Source of the DNA: Steromphala cineraria
Lineage: Eukaryota > Mollusca > Gastropoda > Trochida > Trochidae
Length of the DNA stretch: 64,000 bases
Assembly (NCBI GenBank): GCA_916613615.1
Contig: OU744720.1
Coordinates: 1,033,749 to 1,097,748, forward strand
Reading direction: 5' to 3'
The translations under genes were made by a program, and so were the position numbers. Below, in pieces: positions 33,101 to 36,132 of this stretch. A model generated the notes under the pieces. It was not told where the DNA came from, ran no database searches, and saw nothing but the letters and a program-made list of their open reading frames with translations. How positions within the stretch are numbered: position 1 is the first letter of the stretch; each line of letters starts with the position of its first letter.

Positions 33101-36055
33101 TGAACATGTGTTGGTACTGACCTGCGATACTTGTTGTTCTTGAACATGTGTTGGTACTGACCTGTGATACTTGTTGTTCTTGAACATGTTCTGGTACTGA
33201 CCTGCGATACTTGTTGTTCTTGAACATGTGCTGCTACTGACCTGCGATACTTGTTGTTCTTGAACATGTGTTGGTACTGACCTGTGATACTTGTTGTTCT
33301 TGAACATGTGCTGGTTCTGACCTGCGATACTTGTTGTTCTTGAACATGTGCTTGTACTGACCTGTGATACTTGTTGTTCTTGAACTTGTGTTGGTTCTGA
33401 CCTGCGATACTTGTTGTTCTTGAACATGTGTTGGTACTGACCTGCGATACTTGTTGTTCTTGAACATGTGTTGGTACTGACCTGTGATACTTGTTGTTCT
33501 TGAACATGTGCTTGTACTGACCTGTGATACTTGTTGTTCTTGAACATGTGCTGGTACTGACCTGTGATACTTGTTGTTCTTGAACATGTGCTGGTACTGA
33601 CCTGTGATACTTGTTGTTCTTGAACATGTGCTGGTACTGACGTGTGATGATTGTTGTTCTTGAACATGTTCTGGTACTGACCTGTGATGATTGTTGTTCT
33701 TGAACATGTGCTGGTACTGACCTGCGATACTTGTTGTTCTTGAACATGTGCTGGTACTGACCTGCGATACTTGTTGTTCTTGAACATGTGCTGGTACTGA
33801 CCTGTGATACTTGTTGTTCTTGAACATGTGCTGGTACTGACCTGTGATACTTGTTGTTCTTGAACATATGCTGGTACTGCGGGGCTGCATCTTCCGGACC
33901 GTGTGGGGCAGGAACACTCAGAACCATCAGCACCGGACTGGAGAAGGAAAAAAGTTTTAACAAAGGATGCAATTCAGGTATTTGTTGACAGAAAAGAGGG
34001 AGATAACTCTTGGAAGTCTGACAGTGGGTTGCTTACTTAGATAAATGAAGATAATGAATATTTAGCCCTCTGCTTGTTGAAGAAAATGATAGTCATTCTA
34101 CCACTCATCCGGCTACATCAGCGTATATGTCTCCGTGTTATGCTACAACCTATCCCCTGATATCCTTCTATCTAATTCTGCCGTATCGCTGACGGGTGGT
34201 TACTCAGCGCCTATTATAGCCTGTCTGTTTTCAGTCAAAATATTTCAAACTCAATTGTCTACTCAATTGTCTGTTGTCTACCAACATCACTCTCATTAGT
34301 TATTTTGAGTCATGCGGTGAGCACACGGAACGATGCCCAGACACCAGTTTGCTGCTATCCCTGAAAGGGCATCATTTGATTGCCTTGCTATATATAGCGA
34401 TATGGCAGAATACGATAGAAGAATATCAGGGAATAGGTTGTAGCATAATGCAGAGACATATACACTGATGTAGCAGGATGTCTAGCATTTAGATAATCTC
34501 ATTCGAAGGCTCCTAGAAAACTATTTACAAGGTTATGGATGATGAACTGTTGACAAAATATGACTGTTAGTCTAGTACATCACAGCCATAGATACTGACA
34601 GAACAAGCAAATTTCTTATTTGTCCCTTAAAGCATTATCAGGGCCAAAATACAGAAAGGTTCAGTACCCTTATCAGCAATAAATTCTTAAAAAAAGAAAT
34701 TTCTACAAGGATGGACTATCAAGTTTAGGCCCAGAAGGTAGAGGATAAGGCAAAGAAAAGTCAAGCTCGTGGTTTCATGTGGTATTCATCGTCTACAATG
34801 GAACTTTAGGATATCTACGTGGAAAACGAATGAGGTAAAGAGAGTCCCAGGCCACCTGGTAGAAAAATACTGCTTGCTCTGCTTGAGGAATGTAACACTG
34901 TCGTTAGCGATGAGATCCGTCAGGTAGTCTTTATAGTAGTTGTCTCCGTGCTTGATCTTCTGCCCGTTGAAGTTGATGGAGTAGTTGTAGTAGCGGGAGT
35001 TGCGGATGAGGCCCACCCACTCGCTCCACCCCGGGGGGATGTACGTCCCGTTGTACTCGTTCAGGTACTTCCCAAAATACCCTGCAAACAGGAGGATGAA
35101 AATTGTTATGATTTATAATGAGGAGTCATTCAAAGTTAATACTAGATACTTCCCAAAACACCCTGCAAACAGATGCATACAGACTTCAACTATTCAGACT
35201 GCTATCAGATACATTATATAGAGAACGTTGCGGTATTTCCTTGAAGGATATAACCTGGTCTTTGAGAATAAGTTGGGTTGGGTGCTGAGGTTAACATAGC
35301 CCAGGTACACACATTTTGCACCCAACTAGAGCATGGTCGGTCCCTTGACTGGAACCCCGGGTAATTCATGCTGGAGAAAATAGACAAGGTATTGGAAGAA
35401 ATATGCAATGCACTCAATCCAATTGCTAAATATTTCTAAATATTGCTTGTATTTTTCATTTTATTTATCAAAGTTTGTCAAAAGTAATATTTTTTTTACA
35501 AAACAATATTTCCATAAAGGGGACCAAGCAAGGTCTTAAGAAAATTGCTATAGAATTGAATCATCCTGAAGCATATCACACGGTGCAGAATCTGTCTCAT
35601 AACGCCTTTAATAAGGTTCTGACTGATAGCTCACCTGTCTTGTACCCCTCTGATCGTAGGTACGTCGCGAACGATCGAGTCTCATGCGTCTTCTGCCACA
35701 TGATTGACGAACAGTTGTCGTTATTAGTGTACGTGTTGTGATTATGAACATACAGCCCTGTTAGAATCGAACTCCGTGAAGGACAACACATTGGCGTCGT
35801 TGCAAACGAGTTATTGAAATAAGCACCCTGGTTCCGCACAAGACGGTTTAACTTAGGCATAACTTTTAAAGAACCAAGTAAAGTATCCTGGTCATCAGTC
35901 AATATGACAACGATGTTTGGTTTCACACTCTTGTGTCTTCGTTGTCGATGGTTTCGGCCGCCTTTGTGCTTCTTGTGGAACCTGTTGTTGGCGAGAGTCC
36001 CGAGGGAGCACAGAGCACAGAGCACAAGCCCGAAGTAAAGCACACTCCTCCTCAT
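2986..36055 (-). CDS. Sulf: Extracellular heparan-sulfate 6-O-endosulfatase (Sulf), 16 coding exons
   Basis: Gene-level entry. The coding join is 36055-35635, 35081-34856, 33937-33842, 31153-31003, 30499-30324, 29467-29339, 28639-28574, 28133-27962, 26145-25965, 25843-25754, 25301-25150, 24228-24083, 17288-17119, 10803-10661, 10198-10069 and 3149-2986. Every junction has GT/AG and compatible phase; the sum is 2613 nt, 870 residues plus TAA. Layout: signal peptide about 1-22, sulfatase domain about 45-400, basic hydrophilic domain about 400-690, conserved C-terminal domain about 690-816, variable tail. Visible active-site residues are D54-D55, C90 in C-C-P-S-R (formylglycine site) and D319-H320. 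Family knowledge: these secreted or cell-surface enzymes remove 6-O-sulfates from heparan sulfate and retune Wnt, FGF, BMP and Hedgehog signalling. SULF1 versus SULF2 cannot be assigned; invertebrates usually have one gene. The introns hold exon-edge-derived tandem arrays and a DIRS element. Confidence 0.93.
3403..5289 (+). mobile_element. Hairpin-ended non-autonomous element, subfamily A (copy 1)
   Basis: Starts AAAAATAGAGCCATTGGCTC with a 5' mini-hairpin (AGAGCC-att-GGCTCT) and TAGCTCATCAGG. Next comes a tandem core of ~145-bp units (about 11), an ACGG/ACGACGG microsatellite, a 3' hairpin CATCtGGACT-ttc-AGTCCtGATG and GAGCTAAAAA. The subterminal TAGCTCATCAGG and CCTGATGAGCTA are inverted repeats. 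No coding capacity. The layout resembles pearl/CvA elements and Helentron-associated (HINE) elements; that class assignment is inference. Inserted in the last Sulf intron, antisense to the gene. Confidence 0.8.
5290..5644. other. Intron DNA between two elements, nothing seen
   Basis: 355 bp of unique-looking AT-rich sequence in the last Sulf intron. I found no exon, repeat or RNA signature. Confidence 0.5.
5645..7112 (+). mobile_element. Hairpin-ended non-autonomous element, subfamily B (copy 1)
   Basis: Same ends as subfamily A but a different core: ~145-bp units with ggcccctgtggccc and ggggtcacagggccacc, about 8 copies, then (ACGG/ATGG)n and the 3' hairpin CATCgGGCCT-tac-AGGCCaGATG with GAGCTAAAAA. 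The stem differs from subfamily A at both pairing partners (GGACT/AGTCC versus GGCCT/AGGCC), so the hairpin is kept by compensatory change. No ORF of note. Confidence 0.8.
7113..7519. other. Intron DNA, nothing seen
   Basis: About 400 bp left of the possible alternative exon. No repeat or coding signal apart from short ORFs. Confidence 0.5.
7520..7671 (-). CDS. Possible alternative terminal exon of Sulf
   Basis: A very good acceptor (CTCTGTCTTGCAG) precedes 7671. In phase 1 after exon 15 it reads [20 protein letters not shown] and stays open for about 50 codons to TAG at 7522-7520. This would give an 866-residue isoform with a different tail. Nothing in the tail is recognisable and no internal donor fits coding exon 16. 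It may be an alternative last exon or a chance ORF behind a decoy acceptor. The 30-bp array begins immediately at the acceptor. Confidence 0.3.
7672..8735. repeat. 30-bp minisatellite adjoining an acceptor
   Basis: About 35 copies of caagctcagtacccctgtca plus ataccgttta, with 28-29-bp variants (tactctgtc). The right part is more homogeneous. It abuts the acceptor of the possible alternative terminal exon at 7672; on the minus strand units carry TTGACAG|GG, a weak acceptor look-alike. The long ORFs over it (174 and 246 codons, + strand) are products of a 30-bp period. Confidence 0.92.
8736..9059. other. AT-rich intron spacer
   Basis: Unique AT-rich DNA with (TA)n at about 8870-8894. No exon or RNA signature seen. 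Confidence 0.5.
9060..10055. repeat. 19-20-bp minisatellite next to the exon 15 donor
   Basis: About 48 copies of ctgactgacagttatcccc with many small variants, ending 13 bp from the exon. Units nearest the exon (about 9905-10005) contain ctaccctga, on the minus strand TCAGG|GTAGAT. This resembles the true donor ACAGG|GTAGGA of coding exon 15. Confidence 0.9.
10069..10198 (-). CDS. Sulf: Sulf coding exon 15
   Basis: Residues 774-816, phase 0 in and phase 1 out. [20 protein letters not shown], then [18 protein letters not shown]. The N.V....VL.QLH..L..M..C block and the final YKQ correspond to the SULF C-terminus. Acceptor CTGTTTCAG|CTGAAC, donor ACAGG|GTAGGA. Reading straight through the donor reaches a stop after about 15 codons, so an unspliced end is possible but less likely. 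A 19-20-bp array starts just downstream. Confidence 0.92.
10199..10660. other. Intron between coding exons 14 and 15
   Basis: 462 bp, AT-rich, with proper GT and AG ends on the minus strand. No repeat or other element recognised. Confidence 0.7.
10661..10803 (-). CDS. Sulf: Sulf coding exon 14
   Basis: Residues 726-773, phase 1 in and phase 0 out. [40 protein letters not shown], then DPHQ. NNNTYWC.RT.NETHNFL.CEF is among the best conserved Sulf segments. Acceptor GGTTGCAG|TGGGTC, donor CACCAG|GTAACC. Confidence 0.95.
11140..11425. repeat. Diverged ~37-bp tandem repeat
   Basis: Seven or eight imperfect copies around gagagttgaatgctgggata, clearly older than the neighbouring arrays. It lies in the intron between coding exons 13 and 14. 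The flanking 10804-11139 holds nothing recognisable. Confidence 0.6.
11700..11960. repeat. Diverged ~46-bp tandem repeat
   Basis: Five or six imperfect copies around tgtctgcaagcactgaagca. Sequence between this and the preceding repeat is unremarkable. Confidence 0.55.
12064..12175 (-). pseudogene. Exon-13-like segment (possible decayed duplicate exon)
   Basis: On the minus strand this intronic stretch reads [16 protein letters not shown] followed by TGG ACA T|GTAAGA. The C.....N.HW.TAPFW spacing, the donor and the donor phase all match coding exon 13 ([28 protein letters not shown]). A candidate acceptor CTGTCTGTAG lies at the right edge, where the 49-bp array begins. There are insertions or deletions upstream of the motif. 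DNA identity over the core is only about 19 of 33, so chance similarity is possible. Confidence 0.25.
12180..15845. repeat. 49-bp minisatellite, ~75 copies
   Basis: Unit acagagttcaggacatcttg, tcagctaaggttaggtcatg, gttatatct. It is made of a few point variants (c/g in ttcagg or ttgagg; c/t in gtcagc or gttagc; gtcatgg or gagatgg) shuffled over 3.7 kb, as expected from unequal exchange. On the + strand each unit offers an acceptor-like tatctacag and a donor-like AAG|GTTAGG, and the last unit ends in AAG|GTAAGC. It lies wholly within a Sulf intron. Confidence 0.95.
15846..17118. other. Intron DNA with one 53-bp duplication
   Basis: About 1.3 kb downstream of coding exon 13. A direct duplication (gtgaataagttctacttctc onward) spans about 16193-16300. 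Short ORFs are not supported by any family resemblance. Confidence 0.6.
17119..17288 (-). CDS. Sulf: Sulf coding exon 13: basic cluster and FTHDNNHW motif
   Basis: Residues 669-725, phase 2 in and phase 1 out. An Arg/Lys-rich run ([18 protein letters not shown]) typical of the heparan-binding hydrophilic domain is followed by [18 protein letters not shown], the start of the conserved C-terminal domain. Acceptor CTCATTTCAG|CTCTAA, donor TGGAACT|GTGAGT. The upstream intron carries the 6.5-kb DIRS element. Confidence 0.94.
17305..17350 (+). mobile_element. Solo 5' end of a hairpin-ended element
   Basis: aaataaagccatcggctttttt then tagctcaacaggc. This matches the 5' end of the A/B elements, with a changed but still paired mini-hairpin (AAAGCC-atc-GGCTTT instead of AGAGCC-att-GGCTCT). 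The rest of an element is absent. It begins 17 bp upstream of the coding exon 13 acceptor. Confidence 0.5.
17508..17713. repeat. DIRS right inverted terminal repeat
   Basis: 206 bp that equal the reverse complement of 23767-23972 with no difference that I can see. Outside this block the two termini differ in sequence: on this side tttgaaggggatcc and a further stretch to gaacaaacctgtag at 17474. Confidence 0.93.
17750..17846. repeat. DIRS internal complementary region
   Basis: 17750-17802 is the reverse complement of the right terminus (17474-17526). 17803-17846 is the reverse complement of the left terminus (23944-23987). The two outer ends are thus joined head to tail in inverse sense inside the element. 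In DIRS1 this region is thought to template completion of the ends during circle formation. It confirms both element boundaries to within one or two bases. Confidence 0.92.
18304..20130 (-). CDS. DIRS tyrosine recombinase
   Basis: 608-codon ORF; the real recombinase probably starts near residue 240 ([13 protein letters not shown]), because the N-terminal third overlaps the RNase H/methyltransferase region in another frame. Core-binding-like part [19 protein letters not shown]; catalytic residues R414 ([12 protein letters not shown]), H545-R548 ([14 protein letters not shown]), W571 and nucleophile Y581 ([10 protein letters not shown]). All catalytic positions I can judge are present. Its role would be integration of the circular DNA copy. 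The ORF is open to its stop at 18304. Confidence 0.88.
   Translation of the reverse strand: MPPSQAGGGGHGGTLGLRPVVHGRVQVAHQCAGTSGSQEGVLPIQSADSGPGRASRDGQSDGDDLHSQARRDCVTIPSGGSLAVSAMVRPLRHQGIAGVSPRDKQRPGRCTFSSHSGPARMDAPPGDIRHYLPVVRIVPGGSVCVRDNEINPGLLLQDPGPGSSGLRRFRDRLDRQGAVGIPAHASHSQSSIAGGQSTSQASGAGDPIVDGSELVPVGTQISGTASCTITVSAGPSIPGGSAPPESQDSVGGLATVRNRLQESGIPARVADTILASRRDSTNIQYEDRWACYARWCGNRGLLDPFSAGLVPVLEFLQSRLDDGLAASTVRGYSTAISAFHIPVDGTVLGGHPLVQRFLAGVDRIRPPVRRISPLWDLSYVLDWLSGPSFRDLDNMSLQLLTWKAAFLVAVTSGRWVGDIHAMSADPELTLFHKDRVSIRLPDSYRPKVAHSFHVSAPIELPAMSQPASSGARSTVPHILDVRRTLKKYIQRTKSIRKDKQLFCCYGGGKSGVPASKQTISRWIVSAICMGYVHKGHQPPEGLRAHSVRAVATSKAYAAALPIEEICSAAIWSRPSTFIKHYQLDKHSGERARFGRTVLSSGQSRGPPS
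19203..21445 (-). pseudogene. DIRS reverse transcriptase-RNase H-methyltransferase-like ORF, broken
   Basis: ATG at 21445, overlapping the gag-like ORF by 130 bp. RT motifs in order: [49 protein letters not shown] and PYLDDWLV. RNase H starts at [11 protein letters not shown] and continues in another frame ([31 protein letters not shown]). The change of frame falls at a run of 11 C (20102-20112). A TAA at 19682-19680 then interrupts a C-terminal region (DLFAS..., later [13 protein letters not shown] and [11 protein letters not shown]) that resembles the DAM-type methyltransferase domain of DIRS elements. So there is one frameshift and one nonsense codon. Confidence 0.85.
21316..23175 (-). CDS. 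DIRS gag-like protein (ORF1)
   Basis: About 619 codons, uninterrupted, from the first true ATG at 23175. The N-terminus has a Cys/His cluster (FKRCFNCGS, then HELCILCL and CSTC) that could bind zinc. The middle is Ser/Pro/Gly-rich and low complexity, and the C-terminus is basic ([17 protein letters not shown]). Position and composition fit ORF1 of DIRS-like elements, presumed to package the RNA. No motif proves the function. Long antisense ORFs here (up to 356 codons, + strand) are shadows of this GC-rich frame. Confidence 0.75.
   Translation of the reverse strand: MILQSFKRCFNCGSNIPQADAHELCILCLVEQDHDDSACSTCSSFSNRTKKRRALDTAFYRNLREAGEDLRKATPPSKRTKRKGKQTVASPSLPSDSPSSDSEVGDRLSSARVRPLTQSIDSINAIIKGQMKGMLGDLMSQLRQELRSSAPACLDAPSACTTSAVSDVGAGASLGRGPGVAQVLDAQVPGTSQAMVGPSIRLPPSSSGSAGVTVGAGSPQRHGPDAPPPGLAPGLLLPPPSLERRGSGGSGFRIPLLPPSVSSVAPSDILSSVEDSEVSGERSETEMDVEGDGNPDPLALPISVALKEARAKMAEAFPQVAVPEKEVGEEFRLPGGAFAQRKTPQVRLRILDSVRTDTIAPLLKGTRTRFSLPELNKRYPLGEAGLFEVPACDPDVLASVSLDSLGAQGRCVPPFRQDAFLKKLFRTSEDSYRNGCQQIRIAVHQAYLASLQATSSDEGKDRSLPAMLQRQLTEVSGHLARDAIRSASSQVMCAVMGLRRVWLNFSSFPQPTRDMLMELPFELGSTLFPGSATVIKDTADQISRVKDVKGGLGSSGKRKSSPLDNLNSGPPAKSYSQWNGPYEGRSGYQGKGKGQGKNRQRAKGKQPAFRSKRGANKGP
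23767..23972. repeat. DIRS left inverted terminal repeat
   Basis: Partner of 17508-17713. The outer terminus on this side is ttctgaaaaagaatc, ending at about 23987. Between this repeat and the gag-like ORF lie about 590 bp of probable 5' leader (23176-23766). Confidence 0.93.
23988..24082. repeat. Tandem copies of the coding exon 12 tail and donor
   Basis: Three downstream copies of ATTGTGAGGACATCATACCC AG|GTGAG, period 29-31 bp. On the + strand they read tgatgtcctcacaatc with cacctgggta. The first donor (24082) is the exon 12 donor. The outermost copy is cut by, or lies directly against, the DIRS terminus at 23987. Confidence 0.9.
24083..24228 (-). CDS. Sulf: Sulf coding exon 12
   Basis: Residues 621-668, phase 0 in and phase 2 out. 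[18 protein letters not shown] to an acidic end [12 protein letters not shown]. The R.HLK..RP motif followed by C.C matches the SULF hydrophilic domain. Acceptor CTGCTTTCAG|GACATC, donor ACCCAG|GTGAGT. Three further copies of the exon tail plus donor follow, and the DIRS element lies directly beyond them. Confidence 0.91.
24323..25149. repeat. Tandem copies of the coding exon 11 tail and donor with purine-rich spacer
   Basis: The motif ctcaccctcagat (minus strand CTGAGG|GTGAGT) occurs at about 24323, 24471, 24629, 24775, 24906, 25006 and 25145; only the last belongs to the exon. Each copy also keeps about 58 nt of exon sequence (ATGATCAAGGAGTACCGCAA and neighbours). The spacers are 45-95 bp of cctccacttctctctcccc type. 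Units are 100-155 bp long, mostly through spacer length. Confidence 0.92.
25150..25301 (-). CDS. Sulf: Sulf coding exon 11
   Basis: Residues 570-620, phase 1 in and phase 0 out. [18 protein letters not shown], then [20 protein letters not shown] and [11 protein letters not shown], a short charged helix. C.LPND.I.C..ELY is conserved with SULF. Acceptor GTCCTTAG|GAAGGA, donor CTGAGG|GTGAGT. The last ~58 nt plus donor recur six more times downstream, separated by purine-rich spacer (24323-25143). Confidence 0.92.
25302..25753. other. Intron between coding exons 10 and 11
   Basis: 452 bp, AT-rich, no repeat seen. The ends obey GT-AG on the minus strand. The short intron 25844-25964 further left is equally plain. 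Confidence 0.7.
25754..25843 (-). CDS. Sulf: Sulf coding exon 10 with furin-type site
   Basis: Residues 540-569, phase 1 in and out. [20 protein letters not shown] and then [13 protein letters not shown] fits the furin consensus R-x-K-R, at the same region where SULF proteins are cut into two disulfide-linked subunits. Cleavage here is inferred from the motif and family knowledge. Acceptor GTTTCAG|ATTTTC, donor ATGG|GTGAGG. Confidence 0.9.
25965..26145 (-). CDS. Sulf: Sulf coding exon 9
   Basis: Residues 480-539, phase 0 in and phase 1 out. [17 protein letters not shown], then [18 protein letters not shown] and [10 protein letters not shown]. The KW.C, HKC and C.C spacing resembles the SULF hydrophilic domain; the second half is strongly basic. 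Acceptor TCTGCTGTAG|AAATGG, donor CAGAAAG|GTCAGT. The acceptor with 7-8 exon bases is the seed of the array at 26146-27825. Confidence 0.92.
26146..27825. repeat. Minisatellite made of the coding exon 9 acceptor
   Basis: About 36 units of 51 bp (with gagctacag) or 43 bp (without it): accatttctacagcagacca, agatacag, tcacatcatcactca. On the minus strand each unit reads TCTTGGTCTGCTGTAG|AAATGGT, identical to the true acceptor and first bases of coding exon 9 at 26145. The last units on the right are degenerate (27600-27825). A 136-bp tail to coding exon 8 holds nothing more. Confidence 0.92.
27962..28133 (-). CDS. Sulf: Sulf coding exon 8, start of the hydrophilic domain
   Basis: Residues 422-479, phase 2 in and phase 0 out. 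[18 protein letters not shown] and later [17 protein letters not shown], with two conserved cysteines before the Q|KW junction found in SULF. Acceptor TTCCACAAACAG|GAAGTT. The donor AAACAG|GTTGGT is weaker than average. It faces an intron filled by copies of the next exon's acceptor. Confidence 0.9.
28134..28573. other. Intron between coding exons 7 and 8
   Basis: 440 bp without recognisable features beyond the splice ends. Confidence 0.7.
28574..28639 (-). CDS. Sulf: Sulf coding exon 7 (66 nt)
   Basis: Residues 400-421, phase 2 in and out. [22 protein letters not shown], then G shared with the next exon. The RDT.L.ERGK junction is conserved in Sulf, which supports this small exon. Acceptor TTTCTTTACAG|TGATAA, donor CGTGG|GTAAGA (strong). 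Confidence 0.92.
28640..29338. other. Intron between coding exons 6 and 7
   Basis: About 700 bp. A short diverged duplication around ttccccagggaaagttt with 'cctagg' lies at 29130-29245. No gene. Confidence 0.6.
29339..29467 (-). CDS. Sulf: Sulf coding exon 6
   Basis: Residues 357-399, phase 2 in and out. [18 protein letters not shown] followed by [26 protein letters not shown] and the DG.S block are typical C-terminal sulfatase-domain motifs. Acceptor CATTGGCAG|GGTTAA, donor AACAG|GTGAAC. Confidence 0.94.
29468..30323. other. Intron between coding exons 5 and 6
   Basis: 856 bp. At 30111-30161 there is a segment (atctatgtcgaaacatcgct, then aataaag and catccata) shared with 54424-54475, probably the 3' end of a dispersed element. 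The rest is unremarkable. Confidence 0.5.
30324..30499 (-). CDS. Sulf: Sulf coding exon 5: metal-binding DH motif
   Basis: Residues 299-356, phase 0 in and phase 2 out. [20 protein letters not shown] then [16 protein letters not shown]319-H320 correspond to the Sulf calcium ligands, and K333 lies in the conserved LVKGK. Acceptor TGCTGCAG|GTGTAC, donor TCTGT|GTGAGT. The phase-2 end joins the next exon to read [16 protein letters not shown]. Confidence 0.95.
30724..30981. repeat. Two spaced copies of the coding exon 4 tail and donor
   Basis: 30953-30981 reads on the minus strand GATGATCTGATTGAAAAG|GT, beside the true GATGATCTCGTGGAAAAG|GT at 31003. 30724-30750 reads GGTGACCTGATTGACAAG|GTAGCT. 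Spacings are about 50 and 230 bp. The copies have diverged at silent-looking sites, which suggests older events than the exon 3 array. Confidence 0.75.
31003..31153 (-). CDS. Sulf: Sulf coding exon 4
   Basis: Residues 248-298, phase 2 in and phase 0 out. [19 protein letters not shown] followed by [22 protein letters not shown]. The PNPDK.W..QYT and RKRLQTL.SVDD segments are conserved in Sulf. Acceptor TTTTGCAG|GACTCC, donor GAAAAG|GTAATT. Two downstream copies of the exon tail with its donor lie at 30953-30981 and 30724-30750. Confidence 0.94.
31204..33841. repeat. 40-bp array of the coding exon 3 tail and donor, ~67 copies
   Basis: On the minus strand the unit is GT + CAGTACCAGCACATGTTCAA + GAACAACAAGTATCACAG, i.e. 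the last 38 exon bases with the two donor bases. Every junction recreates CACAG|GTCAGT or a close variant (CGCAG, CACACG|GTC-like forms with one change). Phase is almost perfectly kept at 40 bp from 31241 to 33841 (65 steps); 31204 starts a 37-bp degenerate unit. The 752-codon ORF running from exon 3 into the array is open because the unit has no stop in any frame. Confidence 0.96.
33842..33937 (-). CDS. Sulf: Sulf coding exon 3
   Basis: Residues 216-247, phase 2 in and out. Reads [20 protein letters not shown] then [12 protein letters not shown]. The [10 protein letters not shown] block is a Sulf hallmark. Acceptor CTTCTCCAG|TCCGG, donor TATCACAG|GTCAGT. The next exon completes the codon to give [10 protein letters not shown], which fixes the donor at 33841. 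The last 38 nt of this exon plus GT are the 40-bp unit of the array that fills the rest of the intron, so the true donor is only the first of about 67 similar ones. Confidence 0.93.
33938..34104. other. Intron 2, part next to coding exon 3
   Basis: Plain sequence between the exon 3 acceptor and the foldback element. Confidence 0.5.
34105..34481. mobile_element. Foldback/MITE-like element with 79-bp inverted repeats
   Basis: 34112-34190 and 34396-34474 are inverted repeats with 9 mismatches in 79, starting gctacatcag and ending agcgatacgg/agcgatatgg. Similarity extends about 7 bp outwards (catcc). The internal 205 bp is unique and does not code. No clear target duplication. It sits in the intron between coding exons 2 and 3. 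Confidence 0.8.
34482..34855. other. Intron 2, part next to coding exon 2
   Basis: About 370 bp without recognisable features. Confidence 0.5.
34856..35081 (-). CDS. Sulf: Sulf coding exon 2
   Basis: Residues 141-215, phase 1 in and phase 2 out. Translates as [19 protein letters not shown] and onward through [13 protein letters not shown] to LKQSKQYF. The [21 protein letters not shown] block is strongly conserved in all Sulf proteins. Acceptor TTTGCAG|GGTATT, donor ACCAG|GTGGCC (weak beyond GT). The acceptor and first bases of the exon recur once more, 81 bp upstream, at 35146-35172. Confidence 0.94.
35146..35172 (-). repeat. Extra copy of the coding exon 2 acceptor
   Basis: tacttcccaaaacaccctgc aaacag: 25 of 26 bases equal to the acceptor and first bases of exon 2 at 35066-35091, 81 bp away. 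On the minus strand CTGTTTGCAG|GGTGTTTTGG. If used it would put extra sequence in front of exon 2. The rest of the intron (to 35634) is plain. Confidence 0.8.
35635..36055 (-). CDS. Sulf: Sulf coding exon 1: signal peptide and formylglycine motif
   Basis: Residues 1-140, ending in phase 1. The first in-frame ATG is at 36055 and begins [10 protein letters not shown], followed by a hydrophobic stretch ending near LGTLA, a good signal peptide. The codons upstream that keep the frame open start with TTG and are not needed. A basic segment (about 25-45) precedes the sulfatase fold, which starts at [10 protein letters not shown] with metal ligands D54-D55. [15 protein letters not shown] holds the C-x-P-S-R signature; C90 would be converted to formylglycine. 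The donor is ACAG|GTGAGC. The exon continues upstream as 5' UTR to an acceptor (TTTCAG) at 36133-36134. Confidence 0.95.
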
Positions 36056-36132
36056 CGTCACGGTGATGGAGAGGGCGGAGGTCAAGGCCAGGGGTCACGT
36101 GCTCGTCTTGCTCAGATCGGCCATTCTCAGAT
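36056..36132 (-). other. 5' UTR part of the start-codon exon of Sulf
   Basis: Between the ATG and the acceptor TTTTGTTTCAG, whose AG is at 36134-36133, lie 77 nt of probable 5' UTR. The strong pyrimidine tract and AG imply at least one upstream non-coding exon beyond 36132. I could not locate that exon or a promoter. In vertebrate SULF genes the 5' UTR is also split over several exons with long introns. Confidence 0.6.

Noticed and set aside
31714..33972. 752-codon ORF (and overlapping ones) on the minus strand as a separate repeat-protein gene
   Set aside because: It starts in intron 2, runs through coding exon 3 and stays open only because the 40-bp unit has no stop in any frame. The exon 3 donor and exon 4 match Sulf exactly.
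36056..36085. Start of Sulf at the upstream in-frame codon near 36085
   Set aside because: That codon is TTG; the first ATG at 36055 gives a typical signal peptide.
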